64,000 bases of DNA, taken from contig JACKHN010000002.1 of the NCBI GenBank assembly GCA_020638975.1, forward strand, positions 434,001-498,000, in the 5' to 3' direction. Both the position numbers and the translations under genes were made by a program. The DNA is from Planctomycetaceae bacterium. Its GTDB lineage: Bacteria > Planctomycetota > Planctomycetia > Pirellulales > Pirellulaceae. Of this stretch, positions 42,629-52,500 are shown one piece after another; positions within the stretch are counted from its first letter, which is position 1, and every line of letters starts with the position of its first letter. Below the pieces are notes generated by a model, which had not been told where the DNA came from, ran no database searches, and worked only from the letters and a program-made list of their open reading frames with translations.

Positions 42629-44692
42629 ATGCCGAACCGACTCGCTAACGAAACCAGCCCCTACCTGCTTCAACACGCGAACAATCCCGTGGATTGGTAT
42701 CCCTGGGGTCCGGAAGCACTCGTACGCTCCAAGGCCGAACAGAAACCGATCTTTCTTTCGATTGGTTATTCGGCGTGTCACTGGTGCCATGTGATGGAGC
42801 ATGAGAGTTTCGAGAATGCGTCGATCGCAGCGGCGTTGAACGACAAGTTCATTAACATCAAAGTCGATCGCGAAGAACGGCCTGACCTGGATCAGATCTA
42901 CATGAATGCGGTCCAACTGATCACCGGTCGCGGTGGTTGGCCAATGTCGGTGTTCTTGACGCCAGACCTGCAGCCGTTCTTCGGTGGCACCTACTGGCCA
43001 CCGGAAGCGAGGATGGGGACGCCCGGTTTTTCCCAAGTGATCGCCGCTGTCGATGATGCCTGGCAGAATCGACGCGAACAGGCAATCGAGCAAGCGGGGG
43101 AGTTGACTCGACATTTGCAACAGGTCGGCATGACCGAAGACGCCATCGGAGATCTCGCTCCGGATTTGCTCGGCCATGCGGTCGCCAAACTAGAGCAAGT
43201 GTTCGATTTCACGAACGGTGGCTTTGGTAAAGCCCCAAAATTTCCACACTCGATGGACCTGCAGATGCTGATGCGAGTTTGGTTCCGGACTCGACGGGCT
43301 GGTGTACTCGACATGGTCAAGCTCAGTCTCGACAAGATGGCTCGCGGGGGCATCTACGATCACCTCGCGGGCGGCTTCGCCCGGTATTCGGTCGACGCAC
43401 GGTGGCTGGTCCCGCACTTCGAGAAGATGCTTTACGACAACGCTTTGCTGACCGGAGCCTACCTCGATGGCTATCTCATCACACAGGATGAAGCCTACGC
43501 CGAAGTGGTGCGTGAAACGCTTGATTACATTCTCGGCTACATGACCGACGAACGAGGCGGCTTCCACAGCACGGAGGACGCCGATAGTGAGGGTGAGGAG
43601 GGGAAGTTTTATGTCTGGACGCCCGATGAGATCCGGGAGATTCTTGGTGACGAGAAAGCAGATCGGTTTTGTTATGTCTACGACGTAACGGAGTCAGGCA
43701 ACTTCGAAGGCCACAGCATTCTCAACTTGCCCAAGACGATCACCCAGTGTGCATCGCTGCGTGGTTGGGATCTGAACGAGCTAAAGGTCGAATTGGCCGC
43801 AAGTCGGGCGGCACTGCTGGCGGTTCGAGACAAGCGAGTTCGACCGGGAAAGGATGATAAGATCCTCGTCAGTTGGAACGCCTTGATGATCGACTCGATG
43901 GCGCGGGCCTCGGCCATTCTATGTGCAGCGAAATACCTTGCTGCGGCGAGTGCGGCGGCTGACTTCATTTTGAATGACATGCGCCGCGACGATGGCCGAC
44001 TTTTGCACTCTTGGCGCAACGGTGAAGCCAAGCTCGATGCGTACCTCGACGATTACTCTTATCTGATCAACGCGTTGGTCAGTTTGTACGAAGCGAGCTT
44101 TGACGAACGTTGGATCGACGAAGCTGTGAAGTTCGCGGACCTTGTGATTACACACTTTTCGGACACAGCATCCGGAGGCTTCTTCTTTACCGCTGACGAT
44201 CACGAGCAGTTAATCGCTCGCAACAAAGACATACACGACAGCAGCGTTCCTAGCGGCAACGCGATGACCGCAACCGCCTTGATTCGACTCGGCAAGCTCA
44301 CCGGGAGAAACGATTATCTTGAAGCCGCTCGTTCGGCACTGGAATCCGCAGTCGGCGTGATGCGTCAATCGCCGACTGCCGCTGGGCAAATGTTGATCGC
44401 CGCCGACATGTTCTTTGGGCCGATGAAAGAGATCGTAATTACTGGTGCCAGCGACGAAGAGACAGCCCAAGCCGCGAACTCACTTGCGCGACGTTGGATT
44501 CCCAATCGTGTGATTGCTGCAAGAGCGAATGCGGAAGCAAACTTGTCTTCGCACCTCGATCCGCTGTTTAACGGCAAGTGGCCAGTTGCCGGAGCTACCA
44601 CGGTCTTCGTCTGTGAGAACTTTGTCTGCCAATCGCCGGTCAGCGGTGCTGAGTCGATCGAAGCGTTATGGGATGAGTTGAAGAGCAACTGA
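42629..44692 (+). CDS. Thioredoxin-domain protein, YyaL/DUF255 family
   Basis: A 687-residue protein of the YyaL/SSP411 (DUF255) family. The N-terminal thioredoxin-like domain has SACHWCHVMEHESF with C50 and C53, then NIKVDREERPDLD and GGWPMSVFLTPD. The rest is an alpha/alpha barrel (GGFARYSVDARWLVPHFEKMLYDN, DADSEGEEGKFY, SWNALMIDSMARAS). The function is unknown, although a role in thiol-linked sugar chemistry has been suggested by the fold. No signal peptide. It starts 44 bases after panB. Confidence 0.93.
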   Translation: MPNRLANETSPYLLQHANNPVDWYPWGPEALVRSKAEQKPIFLSIGYSACHWCHVMEHESFENASIAAALNDKFINIKVDREERPDLDQIYMNAVQLITGRGGWPMSVFLTPDLQPFFGGTYWPPEARMGTPGFSQVIAAVDDAWQNRREQAIEQAGELTRHLQQVGMTEDAIGDLAPDLLGHAVAKLEQVFDFTNGGFGKAPKFPHSMDLQMLMRVWFRTRRAGVLDMVKLSLDKMARGGIYDHLAGGFARYSVDARWLVPHFEKMLYDNALLTGAYLDGYLITQDEAYAEVVRETLDYILGYMTDERGGFHSTEDADSEGEEGKFYVWTPDEIREILGDEKADRFCYVYDVTESGNFEGHSILNLPKTITQCASLRGWDLNELKVELAASRAALLAVRDKRVRPGKDDKILVSWNALMIDSMARASAILCAAKYLAAASAAADFILNDMRRDDGRLLHSWRNGEAKLDAYLDDYSYLINALVSLYEASFDERWIDEAVKFADLVITHFSDTASGGFFFTADDHEQLIARNKDIHDSSVPSGNAMTATALIRLGKLTGRNDYLEAARSALESAVGVMRQSPTAAGQMLIAADMFFGPMKEIVITGASDEETAQAANSLARRWIPNRVIAARANAEANLSSHLDPLFNGKWPVAGATTVFVCENFVCQSPVSGAESIEALWDELKSN

Positions 44693-44709
44693 GTTGCTCG
44701 TCGCGTGGG

Positions 44710-45195
44710 CTATGACTTTGATGAGTAGAGTTCGGCGTACTCAAGTACCCAGATGTCAATCAACTCACTGAACTTGGCAATGTCGGCTTCTTCGATCTTT
44801 TCGAAGTACGTGCGATTGAACAACTCTTTGTTGCGGATCGTGCCTTTACCGGCTAACTCGACGACGTGGTACGAGCTAAAGGGGCGAATCGTCATTTCGA
44901 GTCGGCTGTAGTCGTTGTTGCGTTTTCCACCCGGTTCGATGCGAATGTCGTCGCGACGGCAAGCTGCACCCCATCCCCGTTCACCAAAAATCGTCTCGAA
45001 CGTAAACCCTGGAAAGTGATGCGGCAACTTTTGCAGGCACTGTTCGATTTGCTCGGAAAGCTGCAATCGATATTGATTGTGAAGACGTTTCAACTCGTCA
45101 TCACTCATCGCCTGCGCGGCCGCTTCAGCTTGCTTAGCCGTACCGCGCTGCTTACCCCGCCGAATCGCTTCATTTAGACGTTCTTCAAAACCCAT
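44710..45195 (-). CDS. Conserved hypothetical protein
   Basis: A 161-residue protein with an N-terminal charged helical part (FEERLNEAIRRGKQRGTAKQ, then coiled-coil-like DDELKRLHNQYRLQLSEQIE), and a small alpha/beta part (FETIFGERGWGAACRRDDIR, then LEMTIRPFSSYHVVELAGKG). I do not recognise a domain. It starts 8 bases after the tex stop, so it is probably co-transcribed with tex. Confidence 0.75.
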   Translation of the reverse strand: MGFEERLNEAIRRGKQRGTAKQAEAAAQAMSDDELKRLHNQYRLQLSEQIEQCLQKLPHHFPGFTFETIFGERGWGAACRRDDIRIEPGGKRNNDYSRLEMTIRPFSSYHVVELAGKGTIRNKELFNRTYFEKIEEADIAKFSELIDIWVLEYAELYSSKS

Positions 45196-45203
45196 GATGC
45201 TCT

Positions 45204-47834
45204 TTATTTGTCGGAAGTTCCGGTTGAATCATCCTGCTGTTTGACTTCATAGTACTGAAGCAAATCCGAGAACGCTCGCATCGGCTCCTTCCCCTGTACC
45301 ATTTGCTCCGTGATTGGCTTGGCGGGTCGCGGGGCGACGATTGCCGTTCGGCGTGCGGCTTGCTTGTATTTGGGAGGTCGCGGACCGGTCTTGGGAGCCG
45401 CGGTCTTCGGAGTGGCTGGCTTTGGAGCGACCGTCTTCTTTCTCGGCGGTTGTCGCTTCGGTGAGGCTGCTTGGTCGCTCCTCGCGTGTCGCCGCTCGCT
45501 CGATCGTCGATTCGGTGGTATTGCAGTCAGAGCGACGCGTCGTCTCTCGCGATCGACTTCCAAGACCCACACCTGCAAAACATCACCAATGCTGACGACC
45601 TCATGAGGATCACGGACGTAACGGTCTGCCAGGCGGCTGATATGGATCAACGAAGTATCGGAGATCCCGATGTCCACAAAAGCACCAAAGTCGACGACGT
45701 TCAAGACCGTTCCCGTCAGTTCCATACCGGGTTCGATGTGGTCGATCTTCATGATCCCTGAGCGGAACGCAGGTGCCGGCAGATCTTCCCGTGGATCGCG
45801 ACCTGGTCTGGCAAGCGAATCAAGGATGTCTCGCAAGGACAGTTCGCCGACACCAAGCTCAGCCGACAACTCAGCAAGATTCAGGTCGGACAGGCGGTCG
45901 CCCGACAGCGTCGATGGAGCAGATGCCTCGGACGCGACGATACCGGCAAGTTCCTCGATGCTGCTTCCCAATCGCTCCAACACCTGTGTCGCAACGTCAT
46001 AGCTCTCTGGGTGAATCCAAGTCGCATCGAGAGGATTGTCGCCGTTGGTTATCTTCAAAAAGCCAGCCGCTTGGATAAAAGTCGACTCGCCGATGCCCGG
46101 CACTTCGCGGATCTCGTTGCGATTGCGAAAGGGACCGTGCTGCAAACGATATTCATACAATCGTCGCGCCGTCAATTGATTGAGGCCGGAGACGTAACTC
46201 AACAGCGACGGACTTGCGGTGTTGACATCCACGCCAACAAAATTCACGCACGATTCGATGACGGCGTCGAGCGACTCACGCAAATGCTTGGCTTTGACAT
46301 CGTGTTGATACATTCCCACGCCGATGTTGGCGGGGTTGATCTTGACCAACTCCGAAAGAGGATCAAGCAAACGTCGTCCGATCGAGATGGCGCTTCGAAT
46401 GGTCGCGTCGAGGTCAGGCAACTCTTCACGACCGATGGCACTTGTCGAATAGACACTAGCTCCAGCTTCATTAACGATCACATATTCGACATGTCGCCCT
46501 TGCAACTCGCCTTCGATCGCCGCAGCCACCATTTGCTCGGCATCGCGGCACGCCGCACCGTTACCAATTGCAATCACGGACAGATCGTGATTCGTGACAA
46601 ACTCTACGATTCTGGCACGCGCAAACTCACGTTTTAGTTCGTCACCGATCAGGTAGATCGTCTGGTGTTGCAGAACGGCACCAAACTCGTCGAGCGCTGC
46701 TAGTTTGCAACCGCTCTTAAATCCAGGGTCAATCGCCAACACACGGCGTCCGTGAACCGGTCGCTGCAGAAAAAGCTTTCGTAGATTCTTCGCGAATACC
46801 GAAACCGCATGCGACTCGGCGGCCTCCGACATCTCGCGGCGCATCTCGCGCTCAAGACTGGGCACGATTGAGCGCACGGCGAATGCTCGCGCACACTCAC
46901 GCAGGAAGTCGCCGCTGGGATGCGTCGCCTCGACAAGTATCTCCGCAGCAGCATTGGTCAGCGCCTCGAAATCGCCCTCGATCCGTACCCGCAAGATCTT
47001 GGCGCGCTCGCCGCGATTGATTGCCAAGATTCGATGCGCTCGAATCTTGTCGATTGACTCGCTGTAGTCAAAGTAGTCTCGGAGCGAGTTCTCCAGTTTA
47101 TTTCGTTTCCGCTGTCGTACTGACGCTTTCGGCTTGGCAGCGACGGTTGCCTCAACGGGCTCCTTGGTTTCATCTTCTGTCGCGGCAGCAACATCTGCAT
47201 CCGCGCCGCCCGACGACACCGGCTCGGGATCGTCAGCTGCATCGTTTTTGGTGCAGATCAGCTTTCCTGTGCGTGAGAAAATCTCGCGCAGCTTGGCACG
47301 AACATCCGTGCGTTCACTGAACACCTCTGCGACGATGTGCTTCACGCCCGCCAGTACATCTGCCGTTGTATGCAATTCATTTTCTGGTGACAGGAAAGCC
47401 GTCGCCCGTACCTCCAGGTCGCAACCATCGGTGGCGAGGATCTCCTCCGCCAGCGGACCAAGCCCTCGCTGACGAGCGATCGAGGCGAGCGACTGCTTGT
47501 TGGACTTGAACGGTGCGTAAAGATCTTCGACTCGCTTTATTGATTTCGCCGAGTCGATCCGCTTTCGCAAACCAGCGGTCAACTTTCCCTGAGCGTCGAT
47601 CAGCTTCAACACCGAAGCTTTGCGTTCTGCCAGCTGTCGCGATTGGGCGGCTTCGCGTTGGACGTTCTGAATCTGGTCTTCGTCCAAACCGCCCGTCTGG
47701 TCTTTGCGATAGCGTGTGATGAATGCAACGGTATTGCCTTCATCAAGCAACGCTAGCGTATCCCGCGCGCGATCCACCGAGACATCAAGTCGGCTGGCTA
47801 TCGTTTCCAGATCGATGGTCAGTGGATTCGTCAT
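45204..47834 (-). CDS. tex: Tex family RNA-binding transcription accessory protein
   Basis: An 876-residue Tex protein, a cytoplasmic RNA-binding factor related to eukaryotic Spt6. The order is: N-terminal helical part (EGNTVAFITRYRKDQTGGLDE), YqgF-like domain (VLAIDPGFKSGCKLAALDE), two helix-hairpin-helix units (VGVDVNTASPSLLSYVSGLN, then REVPGIGESTFIQAAGFLKI), and an S1 domain (ELTGTVLNVVDFGAFVDIG). Compared with the usual length (about 720-780) it carries an acidic/Lys-rich insert at about 197-242 and a basic Pro-rich C-terminal tail after S1. Tex is thought to help RNA handling or transcription under stress. The gene heads a two-gene minus-strand unit. Confidence 0.93.
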   Translation of the reverse strand: MTNPLTIDLETIASRLDVSVDRARDTLALLDEGNTVAFITRYRKDQTGGLDEDQIQNVQREAAQSRQLAERKASVLKLIDAQGKLTAGLRKRIDSAKSIKRVEDLYAPFKSNKQSLASIARQRGLGPLAEEILATDGCDLEVRATAFLSPENELHTTADVLAGVKHIVAEVFSERTDVRAKLREIFSRTGKLICTKNDAADDPEPVSSGGADADVAAATEDETKEPVEATVAAKPKASVRQRKRNKLENSLRDYFDYSESIDKIRAHRILAINRGERAKILRVRIEGDFEALTNAAAEILVEATHPSGDFLRECARAFAVRSIVPSLEREMRREMSEAAESHAVSVFAKNLRKLFLQRPVHGRRVLAIDPGFKSGCKLAALDEFGAVLQHQTIYLIGDELKREFARARIVEFVTNHDLSVIAIGNGAACRDAEQMVAAAIEGELQGRHVEYVIVNEAGASVYSTSAIGREELPDLDATIRSAISIGRRLLDPLSELVKINPANIGVGMYQHDVKAKHLRESLDAVIESCVNFVGVDVNTASPSLLSYVSGLNQLTARRLYEYRLQHGPFRNRNEIREVPGIGESTFIQAAGFLKITNGDNPLDATWIHPESYDVATQVLERLGSSIEELAGIVASEASAPSTLSGDRLSDLNLAELSAELGVGELSLRDILDSLARPGRDPREDLPAPAFRSGIMKIDHIEPGMELTGTVLNVVDFGAFVDIGISDTSLIHISRLADRYVRDPHEVVSIGDVLQVWVLEVDRERRRVALTAIPPNRRSSERRHARSDQAASPKRQPPRKKTVAPKPATPKTAAPKTGPRPPKYKQAARRTAIVAPRPAKPITEQMVQGKEPMRAFSDLLQYYEVKQQDDSTGTSDK

Positions 47835-48160
47835 ACAGCTAGAGGGCCGACATCCTACTTTCGCGACGCAAAGTTTGATCTCACTTGCGGTTAACAGCTC
47901 GGCAATCTAGCGCTTCTGCGTCGTATTGTCAAGGATCAGAGGCGGTCTAGACGGTCGCCGGTGGCATGTTCAGAACGCCAAGCTTTATCACCAGAACGCA
48001 CACAAAAAAGAAATCCAAACTTCTCGGCAGGATTCGTTAAACCGTTACAGCCGGTACGCCGATAAACAGGCACGAGTAGCGATGGTGTCGGTGCGCCGCA
48101 AGAGGCGGCGATGGATGTTCCCCCAACATGAACAATGATGCGACAGGAAGGTCAATTCGT
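47835..48160. other. 326-base divergent intergenic region
   Basis: Lies between tex (minus) and the small gene starting at 48161. I see no gene. An ATG at 48128 in frame with the small gene has no ribosome-binding site. Near 48100-48110 a short GC-rich repeat (GCGCCGC / GGCGGCG) could form a weak hairpin. The promoters of tex and of the small gene must be here but are not clear. Confidence 0.45.
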
Positions 48161-48406
48161 ATGGGTCAACCAAGACTGCGGATCTACTACGGTCCAAATG
48201 ATGAGGCAACGCAAACCTTAGAGGCTGCCACTCCAACGCGCGAGAACGTCACCGTGCCCTTAAGTGAGGTGTTCCCGCTGTTGGCGGACGCCGTACGCAG
48301 CGAACGCACTTGGCTGCGAGACTTTGCGGATGACGAAGTCACGATTTCGACGGATCTTTACGAAGTAATTCTGGCCTATCAGCACTATCGACGCCCTTCG
48401 GCGTAG
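48161..48406 (+). CDS. Small conserved hypothetical protein
   Basis: An 81-residue protein with the pattern GQPRLRIYYGPNDEATQTLE and PLSEVFPLLADAVRSERTWL, an alpha/beta small protein with no named domain. The start ATG 48161 is chosen because AGGAAGG lies 9 bases upstream; an ATG at 48128 would add 11 residues. It has a terminator immediately after the stop, so it is a separate transcript, and it is not obviously linked to the LOG gene. Confidence 0.7.
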   Translation: MGQPRLRIYYGPNDEATQTLEAATPTRENVTVPLSEVFPLLADAVRSERTWLRDFADDEVTISTDLYEVILAYQHYRRPSA

Positions 48407-48429
48407 CCTGCGCTGACGCAGAGCCACCC

Positions 48430-48453
48430 ACCCGGTTGTCGCCGGGTTTTTTT
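48430..48453 (+). terminator. Intrinsic terminator
   Basis: ACCCGG / CCGGGT stem (48430-48435 and 48442-48447) with a six-base loop, followed by a T run through 48453. It lies 24 bases after the stop of the small gene ending at 48406. Confidence 0.85.
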
Positions 48454-48538
48454 ATGCGCGGACAGCATTCGGCTCACTATTGGACGAGGGCCGTATAGTT
48501 TAAAGGCGACGTTTCAGCAGAGCATAGAGGCATGAATC

Positions 48539-49579
48539 ATGAGCAGCAGCGACAAAAAACCATCGCGTGAGGGCGACCGCTCAGCAGGTCGATCCGCTTC
48601 GCGAACCTTGCGGACGGCGGACCTAATCGGCTCGATTAAAGAGTATGCCGATAAACTACTCGAAGATGGTTCAACTCGCGGCGATTTGAAGATTCTGAGT
48701 CGCACACTTCGTGAATTGCGTTACGCCTTCAAAGTCTTCGCGCCGTATCGGCACCGGCGGAAGGTAACGATCTTTGGCTCCGCGCGAACCAAGCCCGATG
48801 CACCCGCTTATCAGCAGGCCGTCAAACTTGGTCGCGCTTTGGCCGCACAGGATTGGATGGTGATTACGGGAGCCGGCGACGGGATCATGGGAGCCGGACA
48901 CGAAGGTGCCGGGCGAGCACATTCCATGGGCCTGAACATCATGCTCCCCTTCGAGCAGTCTGCCAATGCGGTAATCAATGGTGATCAGAAGCTGGTTCAC
49001 ATGAAGTACTTCTTCACGCGAAAGCTGATGTTTGTCAAAGAGTGTGATGCAGTTGTTTGCCTGCCGGGTGGCTTCGGAACGATTGACGAAGCCCTCGAAG
49101 TCTTGACGCTGCTTCAAACCGGCAAGCATGACATGGTCCCTGTCGTCTTTCTAGACGCTCCAGGAGGCACTTATTGGAAAGCGCTGCATGCGTTCATTAA
49201 CGAGCAGCTGTTGCAAGGCGGCATGATTTCCGAAGAAGATCTCAACCTCTACAAAGTAACCGATTCGTGCGAAGAAGCGGTTGCCGAAGTTCTGAACTTC
49301 TATCGCAGATACCACAGTATGAGATACGCTCGCGAAGAGTTGGTGCTGCGACTCAACAAGGCACTCTCCGACGAGCAACTTGCCGATGTCAATGCTCAGT
49401 TCTCAAGTATCGTCACCAAAGGGCAGTACCGTCAGACGAAGGCATTGCGCGCGGAACGGGACGAACCGGAACTCGACGATAAGCCGCGGTTGGTATTTCA
49501 GTTCAACCGCAGGAACCTGGGGCGATTACGGCAATTGATCGACCACCTCAATTCATCGATGCCGCCTGAGTCGCAATGA
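48539..49579 (+). CDS. LOG family protein (TIGR00730-like)
   Basis: A 346-residue protein with the LOG fold (once called lysine decarboxylase-like). Hallmarks are MVITGAGDGIMGAGHEGAG, GLNIMLPFEQSAN and the PGGxGTxxE motif PGGFGTIDEALEVL. Several relatives are cytokinin-nucleotide phosphoribohydrolases; in bacteria the substrate is often an AMP-type nucleotide, but this one could differ. N- and C-terminal extensions of 70 and 90 residues flank the core. The gene overlaps the end of the giant gene by 27 bases, tail to tail. Confidence 0.9.
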   Translation: MSSSDKKPSREGDRSAGRSASRTLRTADLIGSIKEYADKLLEDGSTRGDLKILSRTLRELRYAFKVFAPYRHRRKVTIFGSARTKPDAPAYQQAVKLGRALAAQDWMVITGAGDGIMGAGHEGAGRAHSMGLNIMLPFEQSANAVINGDQKLVHMKYFFTRKLMFVKECDAVVCLPGGFGTIDEALEVLTLLQTGKHDMVPVVFLDAPGGTYWKALHAFINEQLLQGGMISEEDLNLYKVTDSCEEAVAEVLNFYRRYHSMRYAREELVLRLNKALSDEQLADVNAQFSSIVTKGQYRQTKALRAERDEPELDDKPRLVFQFNRRNLGRLRQLIDHLNSSMPPESQ

Positions 49580-52500
49580 CGTCCGGCTGATCGTTCGCGA
49601 TTCCGATTGTAATGCTTTCCGAACTCGAGCCCGCCAGGGTAATGCAGTCGCCGCTACTGGCAACAGTAAGCGTGAACGCCGAAACAGACCAGCGTTGTCA
49701 GTAGCTTCAGGTTCCGGTTCGGGATCATTCTTCGGCGTTCGTACTATCAATCGCTCGCCATCCACAGTTTCTGCCGCAGCCGTCGCGATCAAGGAATCGG
49801 ACTCGGATTCCAATTGCGAACTGTCGTCGCTACCCGGCTGCCGCTCGGCGGCTCCGTCACGGAAGTTTTCGGGAACGACGCGGCCTTCGTAGATATGCAC
49901 ATCCAGGATCAAGCGAATTCGCCCTGTTCTGAGTTCTTCCAGATAGATGCGGTAATGACCGTTCGGGAACTTTCGCTCTCGAAAGATACTCAACGGATCG
50001 TTAAGCAATTCTAGTGGCAATGGGAAATCGTCACTCTCACCTGCCGTTGAATTCGGCCCAGTGGGGAGTGTTCGCTCCGCGCGAGCGGCAACATCATCGA
50101 CGACGCGCATAAATAATCGATAGTCTTCGAACACTTCCGCCTCGAATGAAGACGCCACGAAGTCAGTCGATTGTCCGGTTGTCGTCGTCACGGCGTTTGT
50201 CGTAGCTGCTGTAAAGATGGTCGTCACTTGCCGCGACTCGACGGGAATGATCACGCTCTCGACGATTTTAATGAAGGTGGTCGTGCCTTCGCCGGGGCTA
50301 GTCAGAACATCGGCGTCGGTTGCTTGCACCGGTTCGGTCCCGTTCCTAAAGAATCGAATGCCATTGAAAATTGTCGAACCATCGCTAGGACGCGTCAGGT
50401 CAAGTGCCTGCTCGCCTTCCTCGCGAGCGTCATATCGCAGCGTGGCAAGAATCGGTGTTAAAGCCGAAGGATCGTTTGGATCGATCGGTTCTAAGTATTT
50501 GTGGTGAACGTAGTAGACGCCGGGCTGACCGCTCACGCCGCTGTCGATGCGAGCGGTTGCTGTCAGGTCGGGTTGGATATTTGTGTTTCCGCCGCCAGCG
50601 GTCAAGAACGCCCGACTTGCTTGTGGGTTCCCCGGGACGGAATAGCTCTCGACCGTCCCATCACCCCAGTCAATCGTAAAATGCCAATTCGTTTCGAGAT
50701 GCACGTTGTCGCCGATCGTAATCTTAACGATAGCACGACCGTTGGAATCGATATCGGAGCCACCTTGGTCCACCGGTTCGATGTCGAAGATCGGTGCGAA
50801 GTTGGTCGCCTGGCCGGAAACCGAATTCCGGATCGTCTCAAGCTCAGCTTCGAGTTCTTGGTAAAAAGCGGTGTCGGTGACGGGAGGGTAGCGTGTCGGG
50901 TCTTGGAACTTAGGTGATAGAGTCGGTGGTGTCCCGGTCACGGGAAACCGCTCGGAATGCGTACGAACGATGACATAGTCGGTCGGCGTATTATCGATAA
51001 TCACATCACCTTGAGCTTCACCACGGATCGCACCTTCATTCTCGACCGAGATCTCTGCCTGAGGCTCGGGCAAGCTGTGATTGATAATCAGATCTTCGCC
51101 AGAGAACAGGAAGATCCAACCATTTCCACCACGGTTCTGGATTGGTGCATCGATTGTCAAGTCGCCCTGCAACTCGGCTCGCACGATCGTATGGCTGCCG
51201 CCGTCATTCAGAATGGCAGCCTTCACATCGATCGCACCCACATGGATGAGTTCGACTTCGCCAACTAATTTCTCAGGCGCTCCGATGGGTCCGTTCTTGA
51301 TACCGGACAATCCATCGACAACTCCGACCGTCAGCGTACCGCCATTTGTGTTCTCGACGCGAACGCCTCCGGCTCGTTTGTTTTCAGCGGCGATTGTGTT
51401 GACGGTTGTATCGATCGGGTTCGCGGTTCCCACTCCCGCGACGGAACGCAGCGCTAGTCGATCGGCAACGATGTCTGCTCCGCCAGAATCTCCACCATCG
51501 ACGATCCCGCCACTGGTCGAAGTCAATCGCACCAGCGTTGTCGTCACGAGACGACCGAGTTGGATATTCTCATCGGCACTGAAGTCGATCTCGCCGCTGC
51601 CCGCGTTCACGAAGGCACCGTCCGTCATCAACACCGCGCCGCCGAACCCATTCATCGATCCGTCAGCATCGGCGCGAATCGTCACGCCAGCGTTCGTTGT
51701 CGTAATCGCTCCACTGGCACCAAACAGAATGTCGTCGTCGGCCGACAAATTGACCGCCGCAGTTCCAGAGGTCACGACACCATTCACCGTGATATCGTTC
51801 GATGCCACGATACGAACTGGTCCCGAAGCGGTCGACGAACTGAAGGCTTTGTTGATCGTAACCGACGCCGTTGTCAGATCGACGCCCAACGCGGTCTTAA
51901 TCGTGACCGGACCATCGAAGCGAGTTTCACCGCTGCCGTCGGTTTGCGCGATTGAACTGGCAACTAAGCTGCTTTCGAATTGAACATCCGCCGCGTTCTC
52001 GACGACGATATCGCCCAACCCCACAAGACCGCCAACCGCATCTTGGAACAGCGCGTCGCCCATGCCTAAAGCCAGCGTGAGGTCTTCCTGACAATCGTTG
52101 GTGCCGTTCAGACTACTCGCGAACGTAAGGCCGCCGGCACCCGCTCCGGTATCGAAGCGAATGGATTGGCGAACAACGACATCATCCGTGAAGGTGATAT
52201 CGTCATTGCTGGTCGTGATGTCCGCCGAGGTTCGTACCGACCCACCACCGTCTTGAAGAAACGAGCCGCTTAAGCTCATATCGGCCGCTGCAGAGAGATC
52301 GAGGACGCCGGTCACCGTCAACGCAACGCGGCCATCTCCGGTTGTCGTGACGGAGTTTAGGAACGATACGTTCGCTGTCTTGACGTCAATCGCCTTGGCG
52401 ATCGAACTATTTGCATCGACCGTGCCACTGAAAGTCGTCGTGCCACGACCGGCTTCTTGCGCAAAATTCGCGACTCGAACGGGACCAGCCAACGAAACAT

